Shown: positions 31,806-42,506 of the stretch, in pieces
Numbering within the stretch: position 1 is the stretch's first letter
Layout of the letters: each line of letters begins with the position of its first letter
Assembly (NCBI GenBank): GCA_004352715.1
Contig: SCFE01000075.1
Coordinates: 1,139,170-1,184,116, forward strand
Source of the DNA: Hofstenia miamia
Lineage: Eukaryota > Xenacoelomorpha > Acoela
Length of the DNA: 44,947 bases
Direction: 5' to 3'
Notes under the pieces: generated by a model
Database searches by the model: none
What the model saw: only the letters and a program-made list of their open reading frames with translations
Told to the model about the DNA's origin: nothing
Program-made: the position numbers and the translations under genes

Positions 31806-32949
31806 ATTGCTAGGGTCGGCCATGGGTGTACATGTGATGCCCACTTACAAATTCATTAAATATGAATTTTAGTAATTCCTTCAAAATTTCACAATGAAAA
31901 TTAATAAATGTTAGTTAATTTCTGTGGACAAAAATGTCAATTTATGATAGAGTGCATATTTTTTTCTGCCCATCATATGTTCGCTAAGTAAATCACTGGA
32001 AATTTTTCGTACTGTACATTTGAGCAATTTGATCCAAAACAACTGCCCTAAAATAAGCTTACAGTGTAGAAACGATTTATTAGGTTTATTTTCCACCAAG
32101 TAGCAATTTTTGACCGTTTGTGCATTGTTGAAGTCAATAAAACATTACTATTATTAAGTTTAATTAAACTCCTTAAAAATTACACGAAAACATTGATGTT
32201 TGATAAAAGTGGATTTTTACCTTTGAGTCATCTTCCAAAACTCATCCCTTAAAAATTTTGAAGAGATTTTCTCAAAATAAGTTATTGATTGAGAAGTTCT
32301 CCTCTGATTCATGATCTGTCGAAAATGATTCAATCACTTTTGGAAAAAATTACTCTGGAAGGCCTATATGACAAAATTTTTCATACTAGAATTTATAATT
32401 TTTTTCAAAAAATATGCTTTGTTCTTGTGCTTACAGTATGTGTAATGACATTTGAACATGAAATTTTCGTTGATATTTTGAAAACGAAATAATAAATACG
32501 TATTTAGTGGTACAATATCAAAGTCTTCAAAATCAACCTAAAGTCGGGTTTTAAACGTGTAATAATCCAAAATCTTCTCTGCATTCTGTAGTGTAAATAT
32601 GACCAGTTGGTAATTTTTTATACATCTTCTGAATAAAGCAAGGCAATGCAGTTATATTTTTTGAGAGTGCTATTTTTTTAAATTGTGTGCACTAATGTTA
32701 GGGCCATTTATACAAGATGGTTGATCCATGTTAAGCTACTGCTTAGACTGTGATTTGTAAAAAAGTAATTATAAAATAACATACCATCAGTAGGTGGTTA
32801 GACTGCATTTCAATTAGAATTGTTGCTACGAAAGCATGCCCCCAATCACAAAAATGGTAGCCCCAAAAAATTAAAACAATGTATATGCCTAAATCAGGAA
32901 AGTGTTTCATACAGATTTTGAAAATGAAGTGGCACTAACGAAGTCATCT
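31806..32949. other. Intergenic, no gene recognised
   Basis: AT-rich with short unsupported open frames on both strands (31911-32099, 32289-32492). Nothing else seen. Confidence 0.4.
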
Positions 32950-33436
32950 AATTCGCTATGCTAACTCCAATCATTGACGATCTCATGATACAGCACTCAT
33001 GTAAGTGTAATTTGTACTCATTACCAATCAATTTTACAGATCACAATCCTATCTCGAACTCTGAAAGCAACACATTAGTTATAAGTGCCAAGAAAGTTTT
33101 TATTGAAAGCAAATGTCTGTGGAAGTTTGAGTATCTCCAAAGTCTGCCTCTTAATGCTTCCAATACCTTAACCCAAGTTCTAACCGGTCATGAACAAATG
33201 CGTGCATTCATCAGACATTGATGTTGGGACTGGCTTGTTGTTCTTACTGTATAGAATTGGAAACAGCTGAACACGTCATTTTTCGCTGCCGTATTTATAA
33301 CCTTGAAAGAAAGAAACTTGTTTCAGTGTGTAAATCCTGTGTCATTCTTTTTCAGAGTGTTAATTTACTCCTTGCTGACAAAACAGTTGGGTCTGCTCTA
33401 ATTTTCCATACGACCAATCTGGATTTTGAGCCTTAA
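32950..33436 (+). mobile_element. LINE fragment with C-terminal Cys/His motif
   Basis: The plus strand gives TLTQVLTGHEQMRAFIRH (about 33160-33220) and then, after a one-base frame change, CCSYCIELETAEHVIFRCRI (33233-33292) and NLERKKL. The LTGH segment followed by a CxxC...H...C motif is the post-RT C-terminal region of Jockey/I-like LINEs. About 130 bp earlier the same frame reads INFTDHNPI (about 33024), like the end of a LINE endonuclease domain; if so, the whole reverse transcriptase has been deleted between the two parts. Confidence 0.65.
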
Positions 33437-34035
33437 AACTAAAAATGTGAACTCGCACATCTAGATTTTTTTGTGGTAACCAGCCACCGAAATGTCTTGG
33501 AGAATGCGCATGCTATGACGCTATACAGATGGATGCTTGCCAATCATCATGAAAACATCAATGCATACACAAAATAACGTAAAATAACAACAAAACAAGT
33601 AACAAGCATATTAAAACAAAATCTGCATAACTTGGCAAATCGTTTCGAAACTTATAACTCAGCCTTTATATATATATAAATATATATAAATACATTAGTC
33701 ACCTGTACAAATATAAGAAGTCACCTGTACAATATTAAATTTATATTCAAAACCGTCAGTTGTACTATGGGATTTTTTTCTTCTATAGTACTACAACTGA
33801 ATGATATATTCAAAAAGTGTACAACGGACAGATTTTTTAAAAAAATTTTTTTGATTAAAATTAATTTCAATTCAGTTAGAATAAACATACAAACTGTTTT
33901 TTAATAAAAAAACTGAAAAAATATGAAGAAATGAGTAAACTAAAAATCCGTCAGTTGTACTATGGGATTTTTGGAAAATCCGTCACCTTTACTATATATA
34001 TATATATATAATGTCTCACCGAAAACTAAACAATA
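33437..34035. repeat. Repeat cluster with direct and inverted CCGTCAGTTGTACTATGGGA
   Basis: A 25-bp sequence occurs identically at 33753-33777 and 33948-33972, with an inverted near-copy at 33785-33800 (ATAGTACTACAACTGA). Related ACCTGTACAA and CCGTCACC words surround them, and TA tracts lie at 33668-33690 and 33989-34010. It may be a small non-autonomous DNA transposon; the ends are not resolved. Confidence 0.5.
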
Positions 34036-34139
34036 AATTCCTATATAATAATCTTTTTAAAATAACTTGTCGCATTGAATTTGACAAGCTGCAATCTAAT
34101 CAAAGACCTACCTCCATGTAATACGATTAAAAGGTAGGG

Positions 34140-34347
34140 ATTTACTCATGAACAGAATTCAAGAACTAAAACTTTTACATGTGTTAAGTACAAAAAAGTT
34201 GCATAGTAGCAGCCTTCACGAATTTTGCCATTCGAACCTGGAATTCACTACCTAACGAAATAGAAAACGTTGAAAAATCAAAATCCTGTAAAAAGCATTT
34301 AAAAATCGTCCTTAAACAAAAATTTATTTCTAGAAAATTTTGCTGAC
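34140..34347 (+). mobile_element. LINE C-terminal fragment
   Basis: The plus strand reads FAIRTWNSLPNEIENVEKSK (34212-34271), then CKKHLKIVLKQKF and a stop at about 34345. The WNSLP motif near the end of the ORF is typical of CR1/Jockey-like LINE polymerase proteins. The sequence differs from the LINE at 6930-8470, so it is a different family. Upstream sequence is only weakly readable. Confidence 0.7.
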
Positions 34348-34825
34348 ATACACATTTTATAACAATGGCTACGATTACTCGTTATTAAAACAGAACTACA
34401 GCAATTTATCCAAGTCGTGGATGATAAATTTTTTATAATTTATGTGATTTATGTGTGTATTTTGTAAATCTGATGACGCAGATAAATTAGCAGTTAGTCA
34501 AATTGCAAGGATTTATCTGAATAAAAAATTACATATGTTATCTAAGAATCTAAGAATATTGCTCTAATAATCAACACCAAGGACAGCAAAGTTTTGATGC
34601 AATATAAATGTTTCCCAATCCGTATATGATCTGCTTTATGTATTTCACAATGTTATAGTGGACTCAGTAAAATTTACAACCATTATCTTGATAGTGATTA
34701 CTAATTCAATACCTACTAGTAAAATAAGAACAATTAAGCAAGGAAAAATCATATTCAAATAAAAATTTAAATCTCTAGACAAAATAATTTAAACTAAACT
34801 ACATTCATAATTAAAAAAAATATTT
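34348..34825. other. 3' flank of the WDR45B-like gene, no other gene
   Basis: AT-rich. It should include the 3' UTR of the minus-strand gene that stops at 34826. Nothing else recognised. Confidence 0.4.
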
Positions 34826-35871
34826 TTAACGAATCGCCAAGAGGTCGGGGTTTTCTAAGAAATTGGTATGTTCCTGCCGATGCCACTGACCATTAGGATT
34901 AAAAACCCATTTGAAATAGCTGCCATCAGATGATATCACTAAACACAGAGTACAAAGAATAAAACTACATTTGAGGAATAGCCAGTTGAGCACAATTAAA
35001 TTTTACGAATTTATAATAAAAACAAAAACTGAGAAAATGTCGCGAAAAATCACTGACAAAAGATAATTGACAATAATACTATTAATCTATTTTTTAACGA
35101 TAATATACCATAAATTTTTTGATGAAAAATAAAATGGGAAGGCTAGATAATTGGAATAGCAATGTATTAAACTGTCTAGATCTATCCTACCAATAACACT
35201 GTTATCTTGAGGTCCAAATGCACAAATGGTTGACAAAGATGAAGGGATTTCAATTTTGGTAAAACTCGACTTTGACTGAAAATATTTGGGAATATAACTA
35301 AAACAATGGGTAAAATATGTGAAACAGAGCTTAATATTGGTACCTGTTAGTTTTGATAGCTTTTTGATCAAGTGCAAATATATGCAGAGTTGCATGATTA
35401 CTTGTGACACAAATCATGGTTGAATCGTGACTGAATGCAATTCTAAACACAAAAAATCGACAATAACGGATTCCATGCACTGAACATCAATGATTACGTT
35501 TCTAGGATTATAAATATCTCATTAAAAATCACTTAGCGAGTAATAACTATATCAGATTGTGTGTTCTTTTGACCTAACAAAATTCTAATAATTAAATAAA
35601 TGCTCATAAAACTCACACTAAAATAAGCAGTATACACTATCAAAAGTGTGTGTGTAATATGAAAAGCATCAAGCTTTTGTGCAGCAGATTAGTAAAACTT
35701 GGAAAAATCAAGCAAATATCATTATCTTCCAAAAATTTAAGACATTAATGTAAAACTAAAAGGTTGATTAAACATAGTTGCTTACGAATAAATAATAGCA
35801 GGGTTGCTCCCACGTCGTAATTCTTGAAGTATCTCTCCAGTTAAAGCGTCAAAAATTCGTAACAATGTTCC
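34826..35871 (-). CDS. WDR45B/WIPI3-like autophagy beta-propeller, last four exons
   Basis: Four minus-strand exons join in frame with GT-AG ends: 35786-35871, 35344-35442, 35191-35297 and 34826-34938 (TAA at 34826-34828), about 134 codons. The first contains GTLLRIFDALTGEILQELRR and the LRRG phosphoinositide-binding motif of the PROPPIN family (35809-35820). Then come FSHDSTMICVTS and LHIFAL; YIPKYFQSKSSFTKIEIPS and ICAFG; and DGSYFKWVFNPNGQ. The IPKYF-x-SK block favours WDR45B over WDR45. PROPPINs bind PI3P on autophagic membranes and help recruit the lipid-transfer machinery. The intron at 35298-35343 is only 46 bp. Upstream exons are not in the 240 bp before copy III begins, so they probably lie beyond it; alternatively the 5' part has been lost. 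Confidence 0.85.
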
Positions 35872-36120
35872 CTAAACAAAATTACAGAGTCAGATAAAAT
35901 CTCCAATTCACTATAACAATTTGAAAACTGTCAAATCAAATATTACAATAGCAACGTAGTTTTTAACTAATAATAAGACACCAACAATGGAACAGTTTGG
36001 ATCAAATATCAAAAATGGTCACAATATTTTCACCAACAAACTCACTCAACAAATGAACACATTCACATCACAACATCTCATTTCAGTAGTAAAGGAGGGT
36101 ACCACGAGAGGACACTAACT
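35872..36120 (-). other. Probable WDR45B-like intron sequence
   Basis: AT-rich and non-coding, directly upstream of the TTTGTTTAG acceptor of the first visible exon. The similarity to the virus-like element copies begins at about 36121. Confidence 0.5.
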
Positions 36121-36327
36121 CGGATTCTGATTGGTCGAGAGCTGGGTTCGTAACACCTATTCTGATTGGTCGAGAGGGGTGGCCTTTGACCTGAGACGCC
36201 ATGGATATTGCTGGTGGTGTTTTACTGACGTCATAATGTGTTGACTGATTAAACAAGTCAGTCTATATATTCACCCAAATTATCAGATAAAATCATTATT
36301 TTTATTCTATGCAAATTCACTTTTCTT
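36121..36327 (+). promoter_or_regulatory. Gene A promoter, copy III (two CCAAT boxes, CRE, TATA)
   Basis: Two TTCTGATTGGTCGAGAG units (inverted CCAAT at 36130-36134 and 36165-36169), a perfect TGACGTCA (36226-36233) and TATATAT (36264-36270) precede the gene A ATG at 36328. The outer unit marks the left limit of similarity with the other copies. Confidence 0.7.
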
Positions 36328-36730
36328 ATGTCGGTTGAAACATTAGTATCTGGTTCAATTGGCAATCTGTTTGATGAGTTATGTACAACTCCACCACCAG
36401 CCTCCAACTATAATCCGTAAACACAAGAGATTATGATCACACCACCTGCACCTGTAAATGAAAAACGCAAAGCCCCCCACAAGCAAAGACGTCCTACACT
36501 TAATAATGTCATTGTCTTACCCAACACAAAGGTACAAGAAGAAGGCGATGATATTTTACAATGCTTACATGATGTCAATTCACAACCATCATCGTGTACT
36601 TTTTCAATCGCAAGTCCTGCTAGTGAAATTCCGAAAAAACTCTGGTTAACAATCATGGATGCTGTTCAGTTGAACACAAGATATGGTGTTGCAGTAAAGA
36701 TTAGACTCAATAATGGTGTTTATTATTGGC
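36328..36730 (+). pseudogene. Virus-like element copy III: gene A, nonsense codon and truncation
   Basis: The ATG at 36328 aligns with copy I. Codon 31 is TAA (36418-36420), where copy I has a sense codon. The frame continues in register, with the basic EKRKAPHKQRRP stretch and MDAVQLNTRYGVAVKIRLNN, and then breaks at about 36729 where unrelated sequence begins, so the last 35 or so codons are missing. That foreign sequence is shared with 44833-44900. Confidence 0.75.
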
Positions 36731-36846
36731 AGTCAAATTACAAAATCCTCAAGTATAGAGCACTGGTTAAGATTGTCTTTTTCAGCTTTTTAACTTATCT
36801 TTTTACTATATATATATAATAATTTTAATATATATATATATATATA
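36729..36846 (+). mobile_element. 3' tail of an unidentified repeat inserted in gene A
   Basis: About 70 bp starting GGCAGTCAAATTAC and ending TTTTTAAC-like, followed by a TATATA/AATTTT tail, match 44833-44900 and its similar AT tail. Two copies with the same end inside different contexts indicate a mobile repeat, possibly a non-LTR element or SINE ending in TA repeats. Confidence 0.5.
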
Positions 36847-36959
36847 NNNNNNNNNNNNNNNNNNNNNNNNNNNNNNNNNNNNNNNNNNNNNNNNNNNNNN
36901 NNNNNNNNNNNNNNNNNNNNNNNNNNNNNNNNNNNNNNNNNNNNNNNNNNNNNNNNNNN
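36847..36959. other. Assembly gap (113 N)
   Basis: 113 Ns starting in a TA microsatellite. To its right, 36960-37020 holds two copies of an about 30-bp ACTTTACATGTATTA unit before the gene B region. Confidence 0.95.
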
Positions 36960-37134
36960 TTACTTTACATGTATTACTTTCCCACATTAACTTACTTTAC
37001 ATGTATTAATTTCCCACATTTACATACTTGTTTATAGAGAATGTATAGTTTTGCTTTCACTCTTTTTCTACATGTACTAGTTAATATGTTTGATAAATTA
37101 ATAATAAATAGACAGGAAAATGATTAATTATTAG

Positions 37135-37652
37135 CTAGAATGGTTTCACAACAAATTTCTTAAATTTACAATGATTGTTATGATTAGTAAATGGAGATAA
37201 TAATATACTTCGTGGAGTGTTCATTTGGCATACAAATTTATAATAGTCTTTTATACAGTCTGTAGAGTTTTCATAGTTTTGTGGATATCAATAACCATAA
37301 TCAAGTAAATTTTTCATGGGTTGAGATATTAATTGACTTAAAAATTTGTGGTTCATTTTATCACATGCCCAAAACATTGTGTTGATAAAGTTAGTGAATT
37401 GATAAAAGCCATCATTTGTTCATTTGTTAGGTTTCCTTCTGTAAATGGAATGTGATGGAAATTGCGTTCATACCAGTTGAAAGCTTTCTGAATGTTGTGT
37501 GGGAGACAGGAAAACATTTCCTTTGAATGTCGTACTGTGATTACATATAGTTTTTTATCCAATAAAATTAACATTTCTTTAATATAGTAAATGCTGTTGA
37601 AAGCATTTCCACATACTTTGAAAAACACATTAGATTTCATACAAGACATCAT
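37135..37652 (-). pseudogene. Virus-like element copy III: gene B, frameshifted
   Basis: The minus-strand ATG at 37652 opens a frame nearly identical to gene B of copy II (RHSKEMFSCLPHNIQKAFNWY). A deletion of about ten bases after the LSTQ codons (about 37380) shifts the frame, and a stop follows at 37353. In the ancestral frame the sequence remains alignable to the TAG at 37135, and the internal TGA found in copy II is also present here (about 37289). Upstream, ACATAG precedes the frame as in copy II. Confidence 0.7.
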
Positions 37653-38951
37653 GGTGAATAGATTAACAACCAACTATGTGATTAGAAAACTAGTGAGAGA
37701 GTGATTAATAATTTGTAATCAAGTTAAAAACATGCCCTATAAAATTTAACTGGAATTTCAATGTGTTAGAATAAAGACCTTACAGACAATTTCATTCTAC
37801 TTGCTTTTGTCAAAAAATAATTTGATATATCACTGATATTTTATTTCCACTCATAATTATAATAATAATAAATGAATGAATATCAATTAAAAGAAATTTA
37901 ATTTTGATGATTTCATAACACATTAATTTTTACTTTTGTTTGGAAAAATAAATTACAATTTCATGTTTTGACCAAAGTGTAATGTGCAATTTCACTAACT
38001 ACTTTTCAAAAGCATTTTTAAAATAAACTATTTCGGTTACAATCATTTTATAGAGGTTTTATACATTAGTTTGAGTATTTCTATGGATTTAAAAATAAAC
38101 TGACAGATTTATTGTTAATCATTTAGTAACAAACTATTGTGTGAAAATCCGCAAAAATTTTAGTTAATCAAATATCAACTTTACCAAGATATTTACAAGG
38201 TACATGAAATCCATTGTTAGAATGTGTAACAAAATTCTTAGATATACAATTTTCTGTGAAAATCCGCAAAAATTTTAGTTAGTCAAATATCAACTTTACC
38301 AAAGATATTTACATGAAATCTATTGTTGGAGTATGTTACAAAATTCTTAAATATAAAATACTTTGTGAAAATCATATATTTCAAATGATAAGCAAATATT
38401 TATGAGGATGTACTTGTTTGTACAAAGTATGTGAATTAGAATTTTATTTATGAAAGAGTTATTACTTTCATGTGTTGTTTATAGTTTGTGATTAATTACA
38501 ACATGTGCATTGCTATTAATTTTATTTTGTAATGTGTTTTCATCTCTACATGTTTTTAATTAAAATGGAGATTATTATTGTTTAAGTGTAGAGAATTATT
38601 TTACACAGTGTGTGTTTATATCTTTCACACACATTTATTTAATGCTAGATATTTTTTATTCAATTGTTTATATTCTCCAAAAATATATATTAAACACCAT
38701 CAGTTTTTACTTGATTGTTATTGTTATTGCTAATCTATTTTATATGAATCAACATGTGTTAATCTCTTATTTGAAATTTAGTAATTGACATTTTTAATGT
38801 TTTATAAAGAAAATTTGTGTGCTTATTTTGAAACTCTTTTTGCGTTGAGTAAGCTGTTCACAATGTAAAATATTTTTTCCCAATGTGTACTGCTCTTTAA
38901 ATGTAATAAGTGTCCCTTTCCATTCCCATTTCTAAAACTTTTTAAATTTAG
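37653..38951. other. Copy III non-coding region with two deletions and a local duplication
   Basis: Alignable to copy II in reverse complement, with two gaps: about 1.1 kb containing gene D is missing near 38070, and about 0.73 kb containing polymerase exons 1 and 2 is missing near 38420. A tandem duplication of about 110 bp (about 38131-38250 and 38251-38350, each with GTGAAAATCCGCAAAAATTT) is specific to this copy. The end is the acceptor TTTAAATTTAG of polymerase exon 3. Confidence 0.6.
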
Positions 38952-40399
38952 TTCTACAAGCAGTGTTTGTCAGTCCCCCTTATTCCAATGTGCACACTGC
39001 GCATATACTAACCTCAAGCCCCATGCACTTCAGGCTCATATAATTAGGAGACATAAAAAATCATGGGTGTATCAATGCACAGAATGTAAATTATTCTTCC
39101 ATAATGAGACATTGTTTTCTGAACACATTATTGTTGTCCATGAATGATTGGCACCAATGCCCATTGATGAGATTATTTTGCATAAAACAAAAATGGCGTG
39201 TAAGGGAAGCTTTGCCTGTTTTGAGAGTCAGCAATTAAATGCTGTTGATATTTATTCACCGTTCAATCTTGCATATCAATCTATTGCAAAAATTATTAAA
39301 GAGGACATGGCCAAGCATTACTCTGCCAAAGTTTATTTAACTTCTGTGGTCAAACTATGGCGAACAGATGGAGGTGAAGAGAAGCAAGTCATTCTGCACC
39401 CTACAAGCAAACCAGCATCCATGTTTCATACAGGACTTTGTGAGGCAACATATTCTCACATGATAAATGAACTGGCAAATTACATTAGCATTTATGCAAA
39501 TAACAGATCAAACTGGGTGGTGAGAAATATAAACAATGTAGGGCTACGCATCACCAAGTATAGACCAACCCGCACTGGAACATTTATCCCGCTACCAGAT
39601 TATCTAAAGAAGAATCATTTCCTTGTAAATCCAAAAAGTGGCGAATCAAATGAGTGCTTTTTGTGTGCAATTTTGGCATGTCTACACCCAGAAGTTAAAC
39701 ATCAAGAGCAAATCATTCGTTTAAATAAATTTAAGGGTGCTTTAAATGTTAGTGGTCTATCTTTCCCACTCTCTGTAAATGATGTCTGTGTTTTGAGGAC
39801 CTCAACGAAATAAAGGTCAATGTTTACACTCTAAATGTTAGTGATCAGAGTTTGGTTCCTGCATATGTATCAGAGAAGGACTAGAAGAAAAATTCAAACT
39901 TGATGTTAATTGAAGGAGATGGAAATAGTCATTATGTGGCCATAACGAATTTGAATGCCTGCCTAAAATTTTTCAAGAACACTCATAAGGGTATGCAATG
40001 TCCAAAATGTTTGTCCAGTTTTAAGATGGAAGAAAATTTGACAAAGTCAGTTTGAAAAAATTGAGTTTAAAAATTATGGGGTGAAAAACTATGTACCATT
40101 AATGGCCACATTCAATATAGAAACGATTTCTGAAAAGGTTTATGGTCCTCTACCTAATCCTTCAAACAGTTATACAATGCAAGAAGTAAAGCAGAAACCC
40201 TCAGGCATATGCATTGCAACAATGATGGAGAAGGAGCTGCTTTCTTCCAAAGTCTTTTCTGGCAAGGAATGTCTGTCAGAGGCATGGGAATGCTTTAGAC
40301 AAATTGCGCATGAGTCATTTGAGGCTAAGCAGAAGAATCACACACTTCAAATTATACATGGTGAACAAACAAGAATGCTGGCAAATGCAACATCCTGTG

Positions 40400-40941
40400 N
40401 NNNNNNNNNNNNNNNNNNNNNNNNNNNNNNNNNNNNNNNNNNNNNNNNNNNNNNNNNNNNNNNNNNNNNNNNNNNNNNNNNNNNNNNNNNNNNNNNNNNN
40501 NNNNNNNNNNNNNNNNNNNNNNNNNNNNNNNNNNNNNNNNNNNNNNNNNNNNNNNNNNNNNNNNNNNNNNNNNNNNNNNNNNNNNNNNNNNNNNNNNNNN
40601 NNNNNNNNNNNNNNNNNNNNNNNNNNNNNNNNNNNNNNNNNNNNNNNNNNNNNNNNNNNNNNNNNNNNNNNNNNNNNNNNNNNNNNNNNNNNNNNNNNNN
40701 NNNNNNNNNNNNNNNNNNNNNNNNNNNNNNNNNNNNNNNNNNNNNNNNNNNNNNNNNNNNNNNNNNNNNNNNNNNNNNNNNNNNNNNNNNNNNNNNNNNN
40801 NNNNNNNNNNNNNNNNNNNNNNNNNNNNNNNNNNNNNNNNNNNNNNNNNNNNNNNNNNNNNNNNNNNNNNNNNNNNNNNNNNNNNNNNNNNNNNNNNNNN
40901 NNNNNNNNNNNNNNNNNNNNNNNNNNNNNNNNNNNNNNNNN
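40400..40941. other. Assembly gap (542 N) inside the polymerase
   Basis: 542 Ns replace the rest of the exonuclease domain. The ATG shown directly after the gap is not a start; it lies within polymerase sequence. Confidence 0.95.
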
Positions 40942-42137
40942 ATGGAAAAGCAGAGGCGTTCAGCAGAGGAAAAGGTGTGCTGTGTTATGATTATTTAGAT
41001 AGTTTTGAGAAATTTAATGATACAGAGCTTCCAGACTTGGTCCACTGGAAGAACTGATTGACTGGGGAAACATCTCTAACACAGGAAGAACTGGACTTTG
41101 AGCAGGAACATACCTGGGTAAAAGGAGACTGTCAGACACTCAAAGACTACCATAATAATTATTTGGAGGCAGACACACTTGCTGATGAAATTAGAGAATT
41201 TAGATTGGAGAGCATGGAAACATACAAGCTAGACCCTGTGCACTTCTTCACAATTTCAAATTATAGCTGGAATGCAATGCTGAAATACATGCAGACATCA
41301 TTGGACCCCATTGCCAATCTGGATCAGTTGGAATTTATTGAAAGTGGAATTCAAGGAGGCATGTCCAGTGTTTATTCAAGTCATTATTTTAAAGCAAATA
41401 ACCCAATGGTGGAGGGTTACAACAGTGGGAAAGACTCCACATATTCTCTTTTTTTAGATATGAATTCATTATATGCTGGATCAATGTCTGAGTTTTTACC
41501 CACTGGAGGCCTATGCTGGACAGATGAGAGTCTAGAAAATATAATTGCTACAACATCAGAGGCAGACAGAGGCTTCCTGGTAATGGTCAACATTCATTAT
41601 CCATCACATCTACATGGAGAACACTCTGATTATCTGTTAGCCCCAAATAAAATGTGTGTGGGTGATGAATTGTTGTCACCATACCAAAAACATATAAAAA
41701 CCATGTTAAATTTAAAGATGGGAAAAGTACCAAAATTAATGCAAACATTTTTTGATAAAAAAGAATACATAGTACATTATGAAGTTCTCAAATTTTATAT
41801 TGCACAGGGTCTAAAAGTGACAAAATTCCATAAAGCATTGCAGTTCCAGCAATCACAATTTTTAAAGCCCTACATTGATTTAAACACAATGAAAAGAAAA
41901 GCTGCCAAGAATGACTTTGAAAAGAATTTTTATAAATTAATGTCAAATATGGTATTTGGGAAGACTATGGAATCTCTCAGAAAATGGTGCATAGTCAAGT
42001 TTGTTGGTAATCAGGAGGCTGCTGAAAAATTAAACCCGAATTTAAGTCATTCAATATAATTTCCAAAAATCTAGTGCAGGTCATGATATGGCATAAAGAG
42101 ATCAAGTGGACGAAACCAAATTATATCAGTCAAACAA

Positions 42138-42506
42138 GTAACTAAGATGGATGCAATATATTTAAAATACCAATTACAAGAAAGAAAATATGAATGCATC
42201 CTCTGCAATATTTCATTCTTTAATATTAAAGATATTGATGATCATATTCTCAAAAAGCACTGGAATGAATACTATAGCAACAAAAATAATCAGATGAAAA
42301 GATATCAATGCGAGTGGGAAAACTGCAGTTGGCGTTTTAAACACCAATATTTGCTAACAAGACATCAAAAAACCCACTCAGGCGATAAACCATTTTGCTG
42401 CAGTTTATGTGATAAAAACTTTATGAGAAAAGACAATTTCAACAGACATTACAAAAGACATCATTAAAATACATTTTATTTCTTTCTTTAAAAAAAACTA
42501 TTTTAG
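42138..42506 (+). other. Inferred intron between polymerase motifs B and C
   Basis: Polymerase coding sequence before CAAACAA|GTAACT and after CTATTTTAG|ATGTGTCC can be joined in frame, with palm motif C starting about 25 codons into the downstream exon. The 369 bp between contain no polymerase similarity but a complete zinc-finger ORF. The alternative is that a zinc-finger-containing segment inserted into the gene after decay began. Confidence 0.6.
42147..42467 (+). CDS. C2H2 zinc-finger protein nested in the polymerase intron
   Basis: An intact 106-codon frame with its own ATG. Finger 1 is CILC...H...H (about residues 17-38) with a slightly long loop; finger 2 is CEWENC...H...H (about 54-76), of the CX4C type; finger 3 is CSLC...H...H (about 84-104), joined to finger 2 by THSGDKPF, a close variant of the classical inter-finger linker. 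Tandem fingers with this linker normally bind DNA. Unlike the surrounding polymerase it has no stop or frameshift. The ATG lies nine bases after the inferred donor, so translation from the main transcript would need intron retention or a separate promoter. It may be a regulatory gene of the element or a captured cellular exon. No second copy is visible, because copy II is hidden by a gap. Confidence 0.7.
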   Translation: MDAIYLKYQLQERKYECILCNISFFNIKDIDDHILKKHWNEYYSNKNNQMKRYQCEWENCSWRFKHQYLLTRHQKTHSGDKPFCCSLCDKNFMRKDNFNRHYKRHH

